Positions 1-5,504 of a DNA stretch of 10,000 nucleotides are shown piece after piece. The stretch lies in the NCBI GenBank assembly GCA_905221605.1, contig CAJNDS010000222.1, forward strand, positions 168,568 through 178,567, given 5' to 3'. The DNA comes from Symbiodinium natans. Taxonomy: Eukaryota; Sar; Dinophyceae; Suessiales; Symbiodiniaceae. Under the pieces are notes generated by a model that was given only the letters and a program-made list of their open reading frames with translations, was not told where the DNA came from and ran no database searches. Numbering within the stretch: the first letter of the stretch is position 1; each line of letters opens with the position of its first letter. The translations under genes were made by a program, and so were the position numbers.

Positions 1-74
1 GGCCGTCGCGGCCTTGGCAACGCCGCCACAGTTTAGGGCTTGGGGTTTAGGGCTTTCAGGGTTTAATCTGAAGT

Positions 75-266
75 TCAATTTGCCTGGAGTTTCAAGGCTT
101 TGGTGAGGTGTTTATATAGAAGTTTGGGGTTCAGGGTTGGATCTTTGGCTTTGTTGTTTAAGGTTTGGGTTGGAGTCTGCAAGTTGAGTAGCACCCTTTC
201 AAAACGACTCCCAGTTGTAAGTGCCCGACACCTCATTGAAAACGAGCATTTCTGACATGCTTCCAG
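75..266 (-). other. Open frame of doubtful coding status at the window start
   Basis: A minus-strand frame of about 60 codons begins LEACQKCSFSMRC and ends in degenerate telomere-like sequence (KDPTLNPKLL). There is no ATG at its beginning and no recognised domain. The second half is simply translated TTTAGGG-like DNA. It may be a 3' continuation of the minus-strand WWE gene or chance. Confidence 0.1.
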
Positions 267-300
267 CAATGTTCAATCGCAAAAGTCTACGAAACACCAC

Positions 301-319
301 GCACGGCTATGCGCCGTGC
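301..319. other. Perfect 7-bp hairpin
   Basis: GCACGGC (301-307) and GCCGTGC (313-319) form a perfect inverted repeat with a 5-base loop. It lies in a unique, otherwise featureless stretch between the degenerate telomeric DNA at the window start and the WWE fragment. No function is evident. Confidence 0.4.
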
Positions 320-793
320 ACCATGTAGTGTACTTTAGGTAGGGTTCACTTCAACACAAACCAAACGCAAGGCCCGACTAAGCTGCCCAAAGCCATAGTA
401 TAGGTGACTCAGTACAAAAACGGAATGCATGTTCATCAATGGTCAACCACTGACACGGCCTCTGCCTGTCTCCCCGACTGTCGCTGAGCCTCCTCGAGAT
501 GCAGAAGCCACAACATCGGCTTCCGAGAGGAAGGTTGTCGACCAAAACTGCTGCACTCACGCTTCTCTAAGAACACAGGCGAGCAGAATTCCCGGTGACA
601 GAAAGTGCACGGAAAAAATTTGCTCAACTTGCCATCGCGCATGCGATCTGCAATACCACGTGCTGTGCCGTCGCGTTGATCCTGGCCCTGCCGCGCGACT
701 GCTTCCATGGAGCTAGGAATGGACAGCTTGCCATGCAAGCTTTCCTGGCGCACGTTGCGCTGCTTTCCTGTTTTCTCGTTAGTCTGGGTGAAG

Positions 794-865
794 CTCCCGC
801 GCGTTAGAACATTCCCGCGCATTAGAAAATTATTCCAAAAGGAAAAGTTGCCACCGAACACCGAC
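794..865 (-). other. Candidate 72-nt GT-AG intron inside the WWE domain
   Basis: The conceptual translation carries about 24 extra residues between YRVEFNP and FTQTNEK, where WWE domains have no insertion. Removing 865 to 794 (minus strand) starts at GT (CCAAA|GTCGGTG) and ends at AG (GCGGGAG|CTTC). It leaves the frame intact and joins to FNPNFTQTN. A CTAAC branch-point-like motif lies 11-15 bases before the AG. The intron contains an 18-bp tandem duplication (plus strand 795-809 and 813-827, 14 of 15 bases equal). The boundaries rest on domain continuity, not on transcript data. Confidence 0.55.
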
Positions 866-1035
866 TTTGGATTGAATTCGACCCTGTACTTTGTCATCTC
901 CCCATCAAAAGGGATCTCCAGCTGAACGACGTCTTCTCGCAAAGGCATAGGACAAGATTTTCTGCACTTCCGGTGGGTAGTCCTCCCATCCAGAACTCGC
1001 ACCCAGCTCCCACTGAAACTTGGCCGCTAATAGCA

Positions 1036-1179
1036 ACTCCTGAAAATCAAGGGTTTAGGGTTTAGGGTTTAGGGTTTAGGGTTTAGGGTTTAGGGTTTAG
1101 GGTTTAGGGTTTAGGGTTTAGGGTTTAGGGTTTAGGGTTTAGGGTTTAGGGTTTAGGGTTTAGGGACTCCTGAAAATCA
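1036..1179. mobile_element. Telomeric-repeat insertion with 14-bp target-site duplication
   Basis: A perfect TTTAGGG array (1050-1165, about 16.5 units, G-rich strand on plus) is bounded by two identical copies of ACTCCTGAAAATCA, at 1036-1049 and 1166-1179. The repeats are non-telomeric, abut the array directly, and the flanks beyond them differ. Deleting 130 bp (array plus one copy) joins MDDALDDFQE and LLLAAKFQWEL into one minus-strand frame leading into the WWE domain. This is the expected footprint of an insertion into a staggered break. Confidence 0.85.
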
Positions 1180-1196
1180 TCCAGAGCATCATCCAT

Positions 1197-1476
1197 CGCT
1201 CGGGATCACTAGCCACAAGCCCCACTGGTTGGGCTCGCAATGAATCAAGAGGGATAGTCTCACTGTCTCTTGGCTGCCTTCTCAAAACAAGCCGTCTGCG
1301 CATCTTGATACAGTATTTCTTGTTTCTATACTATACACCCAATTGTGGGCTTCTGCAAGATGACTTGTAGAAGCATTCTGATTGTCCAAGCCTCCTTGGC
1401 AATGAGACTGTACCATACTTGTGGCATGCGCGAATTCTGCTCCTGGCCAGTATCGCGACGTGCTGATGGCCCCCAC
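1197..1476 (-). CDS. Possible upstream coding pieces of the WWE gene
   Basis: Two minus-strand open stretches lie directly upstream of the WWE frame. One (1476 to 1282) reads through GGLDNQNASTSHLAEAHNW and VYSIETRNTVSRC to a stop. The other (about 1280 to 1197) reads GSQETVRLSLLIHCEPNQW and then GLWLVIPSDG before a TGA that overlaps the MDDALDD frame by one base. Composition looks coding and the strand agrees with the WWE fragment, but I recognise no domain and cannot place splice sites. They could be earlier exons of the same gene, shifted by small indels. No reliable start codon is visible: the longest frame opens at a GTG. Confidence 0.25.
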
Positions 1477-1679
1477 GAAACACGGCGAGTAGAACTCGAA
1501 CTGAACTTAGGGCTTTTCGTCTTCAGTGGAAGCCGTTACCTGCTTGAGGTCTAGTGTTCCGGGCCTCAAGGCGTGTAGGATTTGTAGCCCTGACTAAAAC
1601 GATCACATCCTAAAACCATAAACCTAAAACCCTACACTCCAAACCTTGAACCCTGCACCATAAACCTAAGCCCCAAACC

Positions 1680-1784
1680 CTACAAACGCCCTGCAAACAA
1701 AGACCCCGAGCCTGCATGGGGCGCCCGGCCGTCGCGCATCTCGCGGCCGCCGTCTCGGCCCCGGTCCCGACCTTCAGTTGGGTT
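1680..1784 (-). CDS. RD/RG-rich coding-like island D
   Basis: This GC-rich island, bounded by telomere-like DNA, is open on the minus strand for about 34 codons. It reads EGRDRGRDGGREMRDGR and continues to APHAG. The alternating Arg-Asp/Glu/Gly pattern is typical of low-complexity tails of SR-like and RNA-binding proteins. Similar RD/RE peptides occur on the same strand near 3290, 4890 and 5850. Ten bases (GGCCGTCGCG, 1727-1736) also open the window at 1-10. No start, stop or splice site is convincing, so this is an exon-like fragment at best; a GC-rich dispersed repeat is the alternative. Confidence 0.3.
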   Translation of the reverse strand, partial: NPTEGRDRGRDGGREMRDGRAPHAGSGSLFAGRL

Positions 1785-1800
1785 TTAAGGTTTAGGGTTA

Positions 1801-1905
1801 TTTAGGGTTTAGGGTTTAGGGTTTAGGGTTTAGGGTTTAGGGTTTAGGGTTTAGGGTTTAGGGTTTAGGGTTTAGGGTTTAGGGTTTAGGGTTTAGGGTT
1901 TAGGG
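1801..1905 (+). repeat. Perfect TTTAGGG array, 15 units
   Basis: Exactly 105 bases of uninterrupted TTTAGGG on the plus strand, preceded by degenerate units from 1784. It runs directly into a variant heptamer array. No flanking duplication was found. Confidence 0.95.
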
Positions 1906-1980
1906 TCTATACGGTCTAGGGTCTAGGGTCTAGGGTCTATACGGTCTACGGTCTACGGTCTAGGGTCTAGGCTCTAGGGT
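1906..1980 (+). repeat. Variant heptamer array TCTAGGG / TCTACGG / TATACGG
   Basis: The 7-base period continues from the perfect array, but the unit changes to TCTAGGG, with TCTACGG and TATACGG versions. The substring TCTATACGGTCTA occurs twice. A short block of normal TTTAGGG follows (1986-2020). Variant units in phase with normal ones resemble the degenerate inner part of a telomere. Confidence 0.85.
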
Positions 1981-2144
1981 GCAGGGTTCAGGGTTTAGGG
2001 TTTAGGGTTTAGGGTTTAGGTTCGCAGCCCACCAAGAAAGCCCAATCCCTAAACCAGGCCTTGTATCAAAATCGTGAGCCCTACACCCTGTATCCCTACA
2101 ATCCCGGGCTATAACCTAAACCTTAAAACCAAAAGGGTGTTTCC

Positions 2145-2229
2145 CAAAATAGGGGTAGCCCTAATTATACCCCCAAAATACCCTAATCCTTATATAGTAG
2201 GAACCCCCACAAAAAATACCCCTATTTTG
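2145..2229. repeat. 13-bp inverted repeat around a 59-bp AT-rich spacer
   Basis: CAAAATAGGGGTA (2145-2157) and its exact reverse complement (2217-2229) flank a 59-bp spacer rich in CCC and TATA-like steps. A C-strand telomeric array starts at the right end. It could be the remains of a small foldback element or a cruciform-forming site. No target-site duplication is visible. Confidence 0.5.
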
Positions 2230-2308
2230 CCCTAAACCCTAAACCCTAAACCCCAAACCCCAAACCCCAAACCCTAAACCCTAAACCCTAAACCCTAAAC
2301 CCTAAACC
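2230..2308 (-). repeat. CCCTAAA array with CCCCAAA variants
   Basis: About 11 heptamers in C-rich orientation on plus, including a run of three CCCCAAA variant units (about 2252-2270). The right boundary becomes unique C-rich DNA (2310-2400). Confidence 0.9.
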
Positions 2309-2405
2309 TTATCGGAAACCCCCCAAAAACGTCCAAAACCCCAAGCCCTTCACCCTACGCTCTGTTCAGGGTTTGCGCCTCGGAGATGTGCTCCGGTTCC
2401 TCCAA

Positions 2406-2474
2406 ACCCGAAACCCTAAACCCTAAACCCTAAACCCTCAACCCTCAACCCTAAACCCTAAACCCTAAACCCCC
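2406..2474 (-). repeat. CCCTAAA array with CCCTCAA variants
   Basis: Heptamer array in C-rich orientation with two CCCTCAA units. It ends at a small G/C switch (2475-2500) beyond which telomere-like DNA continues in the opposite, G-rich orientation. Confidence 0.9.
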
Positions 2475-2489
2475 GGCGCCCTGCTTTTG

Positions 2490-2758
2490 GGCGTTTTGGG
2501 GCTTAGGGATTTAGGGCTTAGGGCTTCAAGGCTTTAGGGCTTAGGATTTCAGGGCTTAGGGCCTATAGGCTTAGGGTCTAGGGCTTAGGGTTTTCGGGCT
2601 TAGGGGCTCTGGAAATTAAGGGCTGAGGGTTTGGGGCTTTAAGGATTTCAGGGCTGGGGGCCTATCGGGTTTAGGGGTAAAAAGGGGGCTTGAGGGTCTG
2701 TTTCAGGATTTTGGAGTTTCGGATTCAGGACATGGGCCACGGGGTTTAGGGTTTAGGG
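2490..2758 (+). repeat. Degenerate G-rich telomere-like tract
   Basis: About 270 bases of diverged units such as TTAGGGC, CTTAGGG and TTCAGGG, with no stable period, ending in two perfect TTTAGGG units (2742-2758). It looks like an old array decaying by mutation. I see no gene in it. Confidence 0.8.
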
Positions 2759-2827
2759 AAGCTCCATGTGAGCTATGATCTGGAGGTCCTGCAGCACCCT
2801 CTTTAGTGACCACTCTAAGCGCCCCAT
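2753..2827 (-). CDS. 24-codon coding-like ORF with strong Kozak context
   Basis: The minus-strand frame starts at ATG 2827 within ACCATGG, a near-ideal eukaryotic start context. It encodes MGRLEWSLKRVLQDLQIIAH and then MELP, and stops at TAA 2755-2753 where telomeric units begin. The peptide is amphipathic and looks like real protein, though too short to identify. An in-frame stop lies upstream. It may instead be an internal exon following the AG of GGCCAG|GTTGG, cut short by the short telomeric block downstream. Confidence 0.3.
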   Translation of the reverse strand: MGRLEWSLKRVLQDLQIIAHMELP

Positions 2828-2842
2828 GGTTCCAACCTGGCC

Positions 2843-2919
2843 TTAGACCGTTGACAATGAACCTGCCTCGAACGACGAGGATCCTACTCTGAAATCACGG
2901 ACCTTCCTCAGAAAGGGTT
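2843..2919 (-). CDS. Coding-like fragment with partial duplicate across a telomeric array
   Basis: On the minus strand this reads PFLRKVRDFRVGSSSFEAG and then SLSTV to a TAA at 2845-2843. The first part (LRKVRDFRV) is repeated as LRKVPDFRV at 3100-3065, on the other side of the array at 2926-3059. The fragment is therefore the 3' side of a sequence split by that array. It is not recognised as any family. Confidence 0.3.
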
Positions 2920-3100
2920 CTAATTGGGGTTTAGGGTTTAGGGTTTAGGGTTTAGGGTTTAGGGTTTAGGGTTTAGGGTTTAGGGTTTAGGGTTTAGGGT
3001 TTAGGGTTTAGGGTTTAGGGTTTAGGGTTTAGGGTTTAGGGTTTAGGGTTTAGGGTTTATTCAACTACTCTGAAATCAGGAACCTTCCTCAGAAGAGGTT
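2884..3100. mobile_element. Telomeric array flanked by a 36-bp direct repeat (32/36)
   Basis: A perfect TTTAGGG array (2926-3059, about 19 units) sits between 2884-2919 and 3065-3100, a direct repeat with 32 of 36 bases equal. The copies share CTACTCTGAAATCA and CCTTCCTCAGAA. A few filler bases separate array and repeat on each side. The four mismatches suggest an older event than the one at 1036-1179. On the minus strand, GT at 3083-3082 and AG at 2904-2903 bound a 181-nt segment whose removal would join GAGGAAG to GTCCGTG, keeping one repeat copy. Confidence 0.75.
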
Positions 3101-3182
3101 TTGGTACACTGTAAACCCCGAGACCCTGCACCCCAAAGCCTTTGAAGCCCTAACGCTGCAACCTCTCCAGCCCTCAACCCCC

Positions 3183-3250
3183 TGAACCCTGAACCTTGAA
3201 CCCTGAACCCTGAACCCTAAACCCTAAACCCTAAACCCTAAACCCTAAAC
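3183..3250 (-). repeat. CCCTGAA to CCCTAAA array
   Basis: C-rich heptamers that grade from CCCTGAA and CCTTGAA variants into perfect CCCTAAA units. It abuts the RD/RE-rich island at 3252. Confidence 0.9.
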
Positions 3251-3251
3251 C

Positions 3252-3342
3252 CGAACTTGAGCTCGGGGCCATCCCGGTCGCGATCATCCCTATAGCGGCC
3301 GTCCCTCTCCTCGCGATAGCGCCGCTCCTCTGACAAAGGCTT
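3252..3342 (-). CDS. RD/RE-rich coding-like island C
   Basis: On the minus strand the island reads LSEERRYREERDGRYRDDRD and then RDGPELKFG, ending at the CCCTAAA array. It is preceded by CCTTTGTCAG, a good 3' splice-site-like sequence, so an exon could start at 3330. The charged Arg-Asp/Glu dipeptides resemble the RE/RD tails of splicing-associated proteins such as LUC7-like or U1-70K-type proteins. That is a compositional likeness only. It is closest in character to the islands at 5816-5881 and 1680-1784. Confidence 0.35.
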
Positions 3343-3343
3343 T

Positions 3344-3560
3344 GGTTTAGGGTTTAGGGTTTAGGGTTTAGGGTTTAGGGTTTAGGGTTTAGGGTTTAGG
3401 GTTTAGGGTTTAGGGTTTAGGGTTTAGGGTTTAGGGTTAGGTTTAGGGTTTAGGGTTTAGGGTTTAGGGTTTAGGGTTTAGGGTTTAGGGTTTAGGGTTT
3501 AGGGTTTAGGGTTTAGGGTTTAGGGTTTAGGGTTTAGGGTTTAGGGTTTAGGGTTTAGGT
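3344..3560 (+). repeat. Longest TTTAGGG array
   Basis: About 217 bases of TTTAGGG with a single break in register near 3434-3441 (GGTTAGGTTTAGG). It degrades to 3635 into TTTTAGGG and TTTTTGGG octamer-like units. Left flank is the RD/RE island; right flank is another coding-like island. Confidence 0.95.
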
Positions 3561-3600
3561 TTGGGGTTTTAGGGTTTTAGGGTTTTTGGGTTTCAGGCTT

Positions 3601-3738
3601 TTAGGGTTTTTGGGTTTTAGGGTTTAGGGGTTGTAGGAATTCAGGACCCGTGTTCTTGGAGCCCCTAGCAACTATGGTCCAGTGAGCCGCTGCGTACTTG
3701 CATGTCAGACCGACCATGCACCCGAAATCGCAACGACA
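3601..3738 (-). CDS. Cys-containing coding-like fragment
   Basis: The minus-strand frame from 3738 reads CRCDFGCMVGLTCKYAAAHW and then TIVARGSKNTGPEFLQP. It then runs into degenerate telomeric codons and stops at 3603-3601. Four cysteines occur within 14 residues. No family is recognised, and both ends merge with telomere-like DNA, so this is an exon-like fragment with no credible start. The unique part is 3644-3738. Confidence 0.25.
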   Translation of the reverse strand, partial: CRCDFGCMVGLTCKYAAAHWTIVARGSKNTGPEFLQPLNPKTQKP

Positions 3739-3739
3739 C

Positions 3740-3890
3740 GGTTTAGGGTTCAGGGTTCAGGGTTCCGGGTTTAGGGTTTAGGGTTTAGGGTTTAGGGTTT
3801 AGGGTTTAGGGTTTAGGGTTTAGGGTTTAGGGTTTAGGGTTTAGGGTTTAGGGCTTAGGGTCTAGTGTTTAGGGTTTAGGGTTTAGGGTC
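3740..3890 (+). repeat. TTTAGGG array with TTCAGGG start and variant end
   Basis: Begins with TTCAGGG and TTCCGGG variants, has a perfect core (about 3770-3850), and ends with CTTAGGG, TCTAGTG and normal units. About 70 bases later the telomeric DNA reappears inverted. Confidence 0.95.
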
Positions 3891-3968
3891 AAGCCCAGTA
3901 AACGAACCCAAAAGTCGGGGCCCGAGAAACAAAACTCCCACCCTCAATCCCCCACCCCCTGGATCATG

Positions 3969-4020
3969 CCCTAAACCCCCCAACCCCTAAACCCTAAACC
4001 CTAAACCCTAAACCCTAAAC
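3969..4020 (-). repeat. CCCTAAA array
   Basis: Short C-rich array following irregular C-rich DNA (3940-3968). It is inverted relative to the array ending at 3890. Confidence 0.9.
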
Positions 4021-4031
4021 CATACACTAAC

Positions 4032-4160
4032 ATGGAAAAGGCCCCCAAGGCCAAGAAGAAGAGCTTCCGAATAGCCACCAGCCGTAAACCCGAAACCTCA
4101 ACAAACCCCCAAACTCTTAACAACCCTCGAGCCTCAGTTCTAAGGCCACTACACCCTTAA
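4032..4160 (+). CDS. Short ORF with lysine-rich N-terminus
   Basis: The ATG lies in AACATGG (A at -3, G at +4), a strong eukaryotic context, right after a telomeric array. The first 13 residues are MEKAPKAKKKSFR, basic and nuclear-localisation-like. The remainder is low-complexity T/N/P and stops at 4158-4160 after 42 codons. Only the first part looks coding, so a first exon spliced near 4065-4080 is as likely as a complete peptide. It is the clearest plus-strand coding signal in a mostly minus-strand mosaic. Function unknown. Confidence 0.25.
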   Translation: MEKAPKAKKKSFRIATSRKPETSTNPQTLNNPRASVLRPLHP

Positions 4161-4236
4161 GACTGAGCCTGCCCGCCAATTGGAGGGTTCCCTTGAACCC
4201 TACATAGCAGCGGGCAAAAAAAGCCGCAAAAAGTAA
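4144..4236 (+). CDS. Open frame with lysine-rich C-terminal-like end
   Basis: In a different frame from the preceding entry, this reads TEPARQLEGSLEPYI and then AAGKKSRKK before TAA at 4234-4236. The basic end resembles a protein C-terminus with a nuclear-localisation-like cluster. Together with the lysine-rich start at 4032 it could form a two-exon small basic protein. No convincing donor-acceptor pair was found, so the link is speculative. Confidence 0.2.
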   Translation, partial: GHYTLKTEPARQLEGSLEPYIAAGKKSRKK

Positions 4237-4362
4237 AAGCTTTGGTACGGGGTTCTTTATATGCCCATAGTAGCCCTTAACTAATGGTTCCTCAGCCCAA
4301 AACTCTCAACCTCAGACCCTCAATCCTACCCCTTGGGATGCTTCCCCTTCTACTACCAGTCC

Positions 4363-4543
4363 TTAATGGGGATCGTAGTAGGGGGTACGATAATCCCTTT
4401 TGAGGACTGTTAGTATACCCTAAACCCTAAACCCTAAACCCTAAACCCTAAACCCTTTTGAGGACTGTTAGTATAACAGGGAACATCCCAACCTGCACCC
4501 TGTCAACGCCCCTCAAGTACCGAGGTAGACTCTGAGCTGCCAT
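4363..4543 (-). pseudogene. Reading frame split by telomeric insertion
   Basis: Read on the minus strand from ATG 4543 (GAGATGGCA, strong context), the frame gives MAAQSLPRYLRGVDRVQ, then VGMFPVILTVLKR up to 4454. There it enters TTTAGGG repeats. After the repeats, the same TVLKR codons reappear (4404 onward), followed by DYRTPYYDPH and TAA at 4365-4363. Deleting 58 bp (array plus one repeat copy) gives one continuous 40-residue frame that is also open upstream to 4570. The peptide has a hydrophobic VGMFPVILTVL stretch and strongly protein-like composition, but I do not recognise the family. The insertion adds a frameshift and stops. Confidence 0.5.
4395..4475. mobile_element. Telomeric-repeat insertion with 20-23-bp target-site duplication
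   Basis: TTTTGAGGACTGTTAGTATA occurs at 4398-4417 and again at 4456-4475, identical, separated by about 5.4 CCCTAAA units (4418-4455). Counting CCC shared with the array, the repeat is 23 bp. There is no filler DNA. Perfect identity implies a recent event or strong conversion. Confidence 0.88.
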
Positions 4544-4570
4544 CTCGGGCCTACAAGCCGAAACAGCGGC

Positions 4571-4616
4571 CCTAAACCCTAAACCCTAAACCCTAAACCC
4601 TAAACCCTAAACCCTA
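4571..4616 (-). repeat. CCCTAAA array abutting inverted TTTAGGG tract
   Basis: A perfect C-rich array of about 6.5 units ends at CCCTAAGG and is followed immediately by GTTTAGGGC, i.e. G-rich orientation. This is a tail-to-head inversion with essentially no spacer. Degenerate G-rich units follow to 4742. Confidence 0.9.
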
Positions 4617-4755
4617 AGGTGTTTAGGGCTTCAAGCTTAGGGCTGAGCATCTATAGGGTTCGAGTTGAGCAGTTCGGGTGTAGGCTTCAAAGGGTTCAGG
4701 GTTCACGGGTAGGGTTTGGGGTTTAGGGTTTAGGGTTATTTAGACTTTAGGGTCT

Positions 4756-4850
4756 AGGGTTTAGGGTTTAGGGTTTAGGGTTTAGGGTTTAGGGTTTAGG
4801 GTTTAGGGTTTAGGGTTTAGGGTTTAGGGTTTAGGGTTTAGGGTTTAGGG
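4756..4850 (+). repeat. TTTAGGG array
   Basis: Perfect G-rich array preceded by TCTAGGG and TTATTTAG variants, ending at the coding-like island at 4860. TTATTTAG also precedes the perfect array at 1801. Confidence 0.93.
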
Positions 4851-4859
4851 TTCAAGGCT

Positions 4860-4916
4860 TCTACCCCTCGGTGGCCTTCTCAACGCTTCCCTCACCTCGC
4901 GATCAAGGCGACGCAA
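4860..4916 (-). CDS. Arg-rich coding-like island B
   Basis: The minus strand reads LRRLDREVREALRRPPRGR between two telomeric blocks. CGCGAG|GTGAGG at 4898-4891 is an excellent 5' splice-site sequence, so an exon could end after LDRE at 4896. The GATCGCGAG core is shared with islands at 5816-5881 and, approximately, 3252-3342. No identifiable family. Confidence 0.25.
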
Positions 4917-4953
4917 GGTTTAGGGTTTAGGGTTTAGGGTTCAGCGTTTAGGG
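4917..4953 (+). repeat. Short TTTAGGG block
   Basis: Three perfect units followed by TTCAGCG and TTTAGGG. It lies immediately left of the dispersed repeat copy at 4971. Confidence 0.85.
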
Positions 4954-4970
4954 TGACCCAGGAGTAGCCT

Positions 4971-5046
4971 AGGAACAAAAGGGTACCCTTTTTGGATTTA
5001 ATGGGATTACCCTAAAGAAAGGAAATAAGGGCCTACTCCGGGTCCT
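4971..5046 (+). repeat. Dispersed repeat, copy 1
   Basis: Starts AGGAACAAAAGGGTACCC and ends AAGGGCCTACTCCGGGTCCT (5027-5046). A diverged copy in the same orientation lies at 9519-9612. The right end matches 19 of 20 bases, the left end matches with small indels, and the middle has diverged. Both copies adjoin telomeric arrays. Confidence 0.65.
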
Positions 5047-5130
5047 CGACCTTGTTTTGTTCACGCAGGGTTTGTGCTTGCTTTTTGCAACTCGGTCCCC
5101 TTGTAACGTGTCAGCTTTTTTGTGGAGGAT
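5047..5130. other. Unique spacer
   Basis: Unique T-rich DNA between the dispersed repeat and the next C-rich array. I see no gene or structure in it. Confidence 0.4.
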
Positions 5131-5364
5131 AACCCCCTGAACCCTAACCTCTAACCCTAAACCCTAAACCCCTAAACCCTAAACCCTAAACCCTAAACCC
5201 TAAACCCCAAACCCTAAACCCTAAACCCTAAGCCCTAAGCCCTGAACCCGGACAAAAAATGGGCACTGCAGGGATGCATGGAAACCCTAAACCCTAAACC
5301 CTAAACCCTAAACCCTAAAGCCTAAACCCTAAACCCTAAACCCTAAACCCTAAACCCTAAACCC
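5131..5364 (-). repeat. Two CCCTAAA arrays with a 30-bp unique spacer
   Basis: C-rich arrays at 5131-5250 (with CCCCTAAA, CCCCAAA and CCCTAAG variants) and 5283-5364 (one AGCCTAA variant) are separated by 5251-5281. The spacer contains CAAAAAATGGGCAC, the exact reverse complement of 9533-9546 inside dispersed repeat copy 2. Confidence 0.88.
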
Positions 5365-5504
5365 CAAGCCCTGAAACCCTATACAAAGCCTTTGACCCGG
5401 ATTGTCAAAAAAACCGCCATGCGCTGGAGAAAAACAACACCCAAAGCCCGACAACACTTGAACCCCGGTGATGCTTTGATGTGCCAGACACTAAACCCAA
5501 GACC

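Larger units (their letters stand above)
436..1196 (-). pseudogene. WWE-domain protein fragment, interrupted by telomeric insertion and frameshift
   Basis: Read on the minus strand, the frame from the ATG at 1196 gives MDDALDDFQE up to 1167. It resumes at 1042 after a telomeric array and gives FQWELG, then SGWEDYPPEVQK (to about 938). In the next frame (945 onward) it continues VVQLEIPF, then TKYRVEFN, and after a candidate 72-nt intron FTQTNEKTGKQRNVRQ. This order matches the WWE domain: paired Trp with W-x2-Y-P, a hydrophobic beta strand, Y-x-V-x-F, then Q-x-N-x3-TGK-x-R-x-VR. WWE domains bind poly-ADP-ribose or iso-ADP-ribose units and occur in ubiquitin ligases and PARPs. The two halves differ by one base of frame near 930-946, so a 1-nt insertion (or 2-nt deletion) or an unseen splice is needed. 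The frame then runs to a stop at 436-438 through an unrecognised tail containing a degenerate C-x2-C motif (PCTFCHREF, about 600-575). The array at 1050-1165 adds stops and shifts frame unless spliced out. The WWE call is firm; pseudogene status is likely, not proven. Confidence 0.72.

Noticed and set aside
556-610. PCTFCHREF motif like a plant C2H2 zinc finger downstream of the WWE domain
   Set aside because: The first His position is Arg and no second His follows at the right spacing. It may also lie in an unrecognised intron.
595-925. Plus-strand open frames opposite the WWE fragment
   Set aside because: The minus strand carries a recognisable domain, so these are antisense shadows.
1050-1165. 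A true chromosome end or CRISPR-like array
   Set aside because: Unique DNA continues on both sides of every array, repeats are pure heptamers without spacers, and orientation varies. This is interstitial telomeric DNA.
5237-5375. AAGCCCTGAA occurring on both sides of the 5251-5364 block as another possible target duplication
   Set aside because: The sequence is itself a telomere-variant unit, so recurrence is expected by chance in these arrays.
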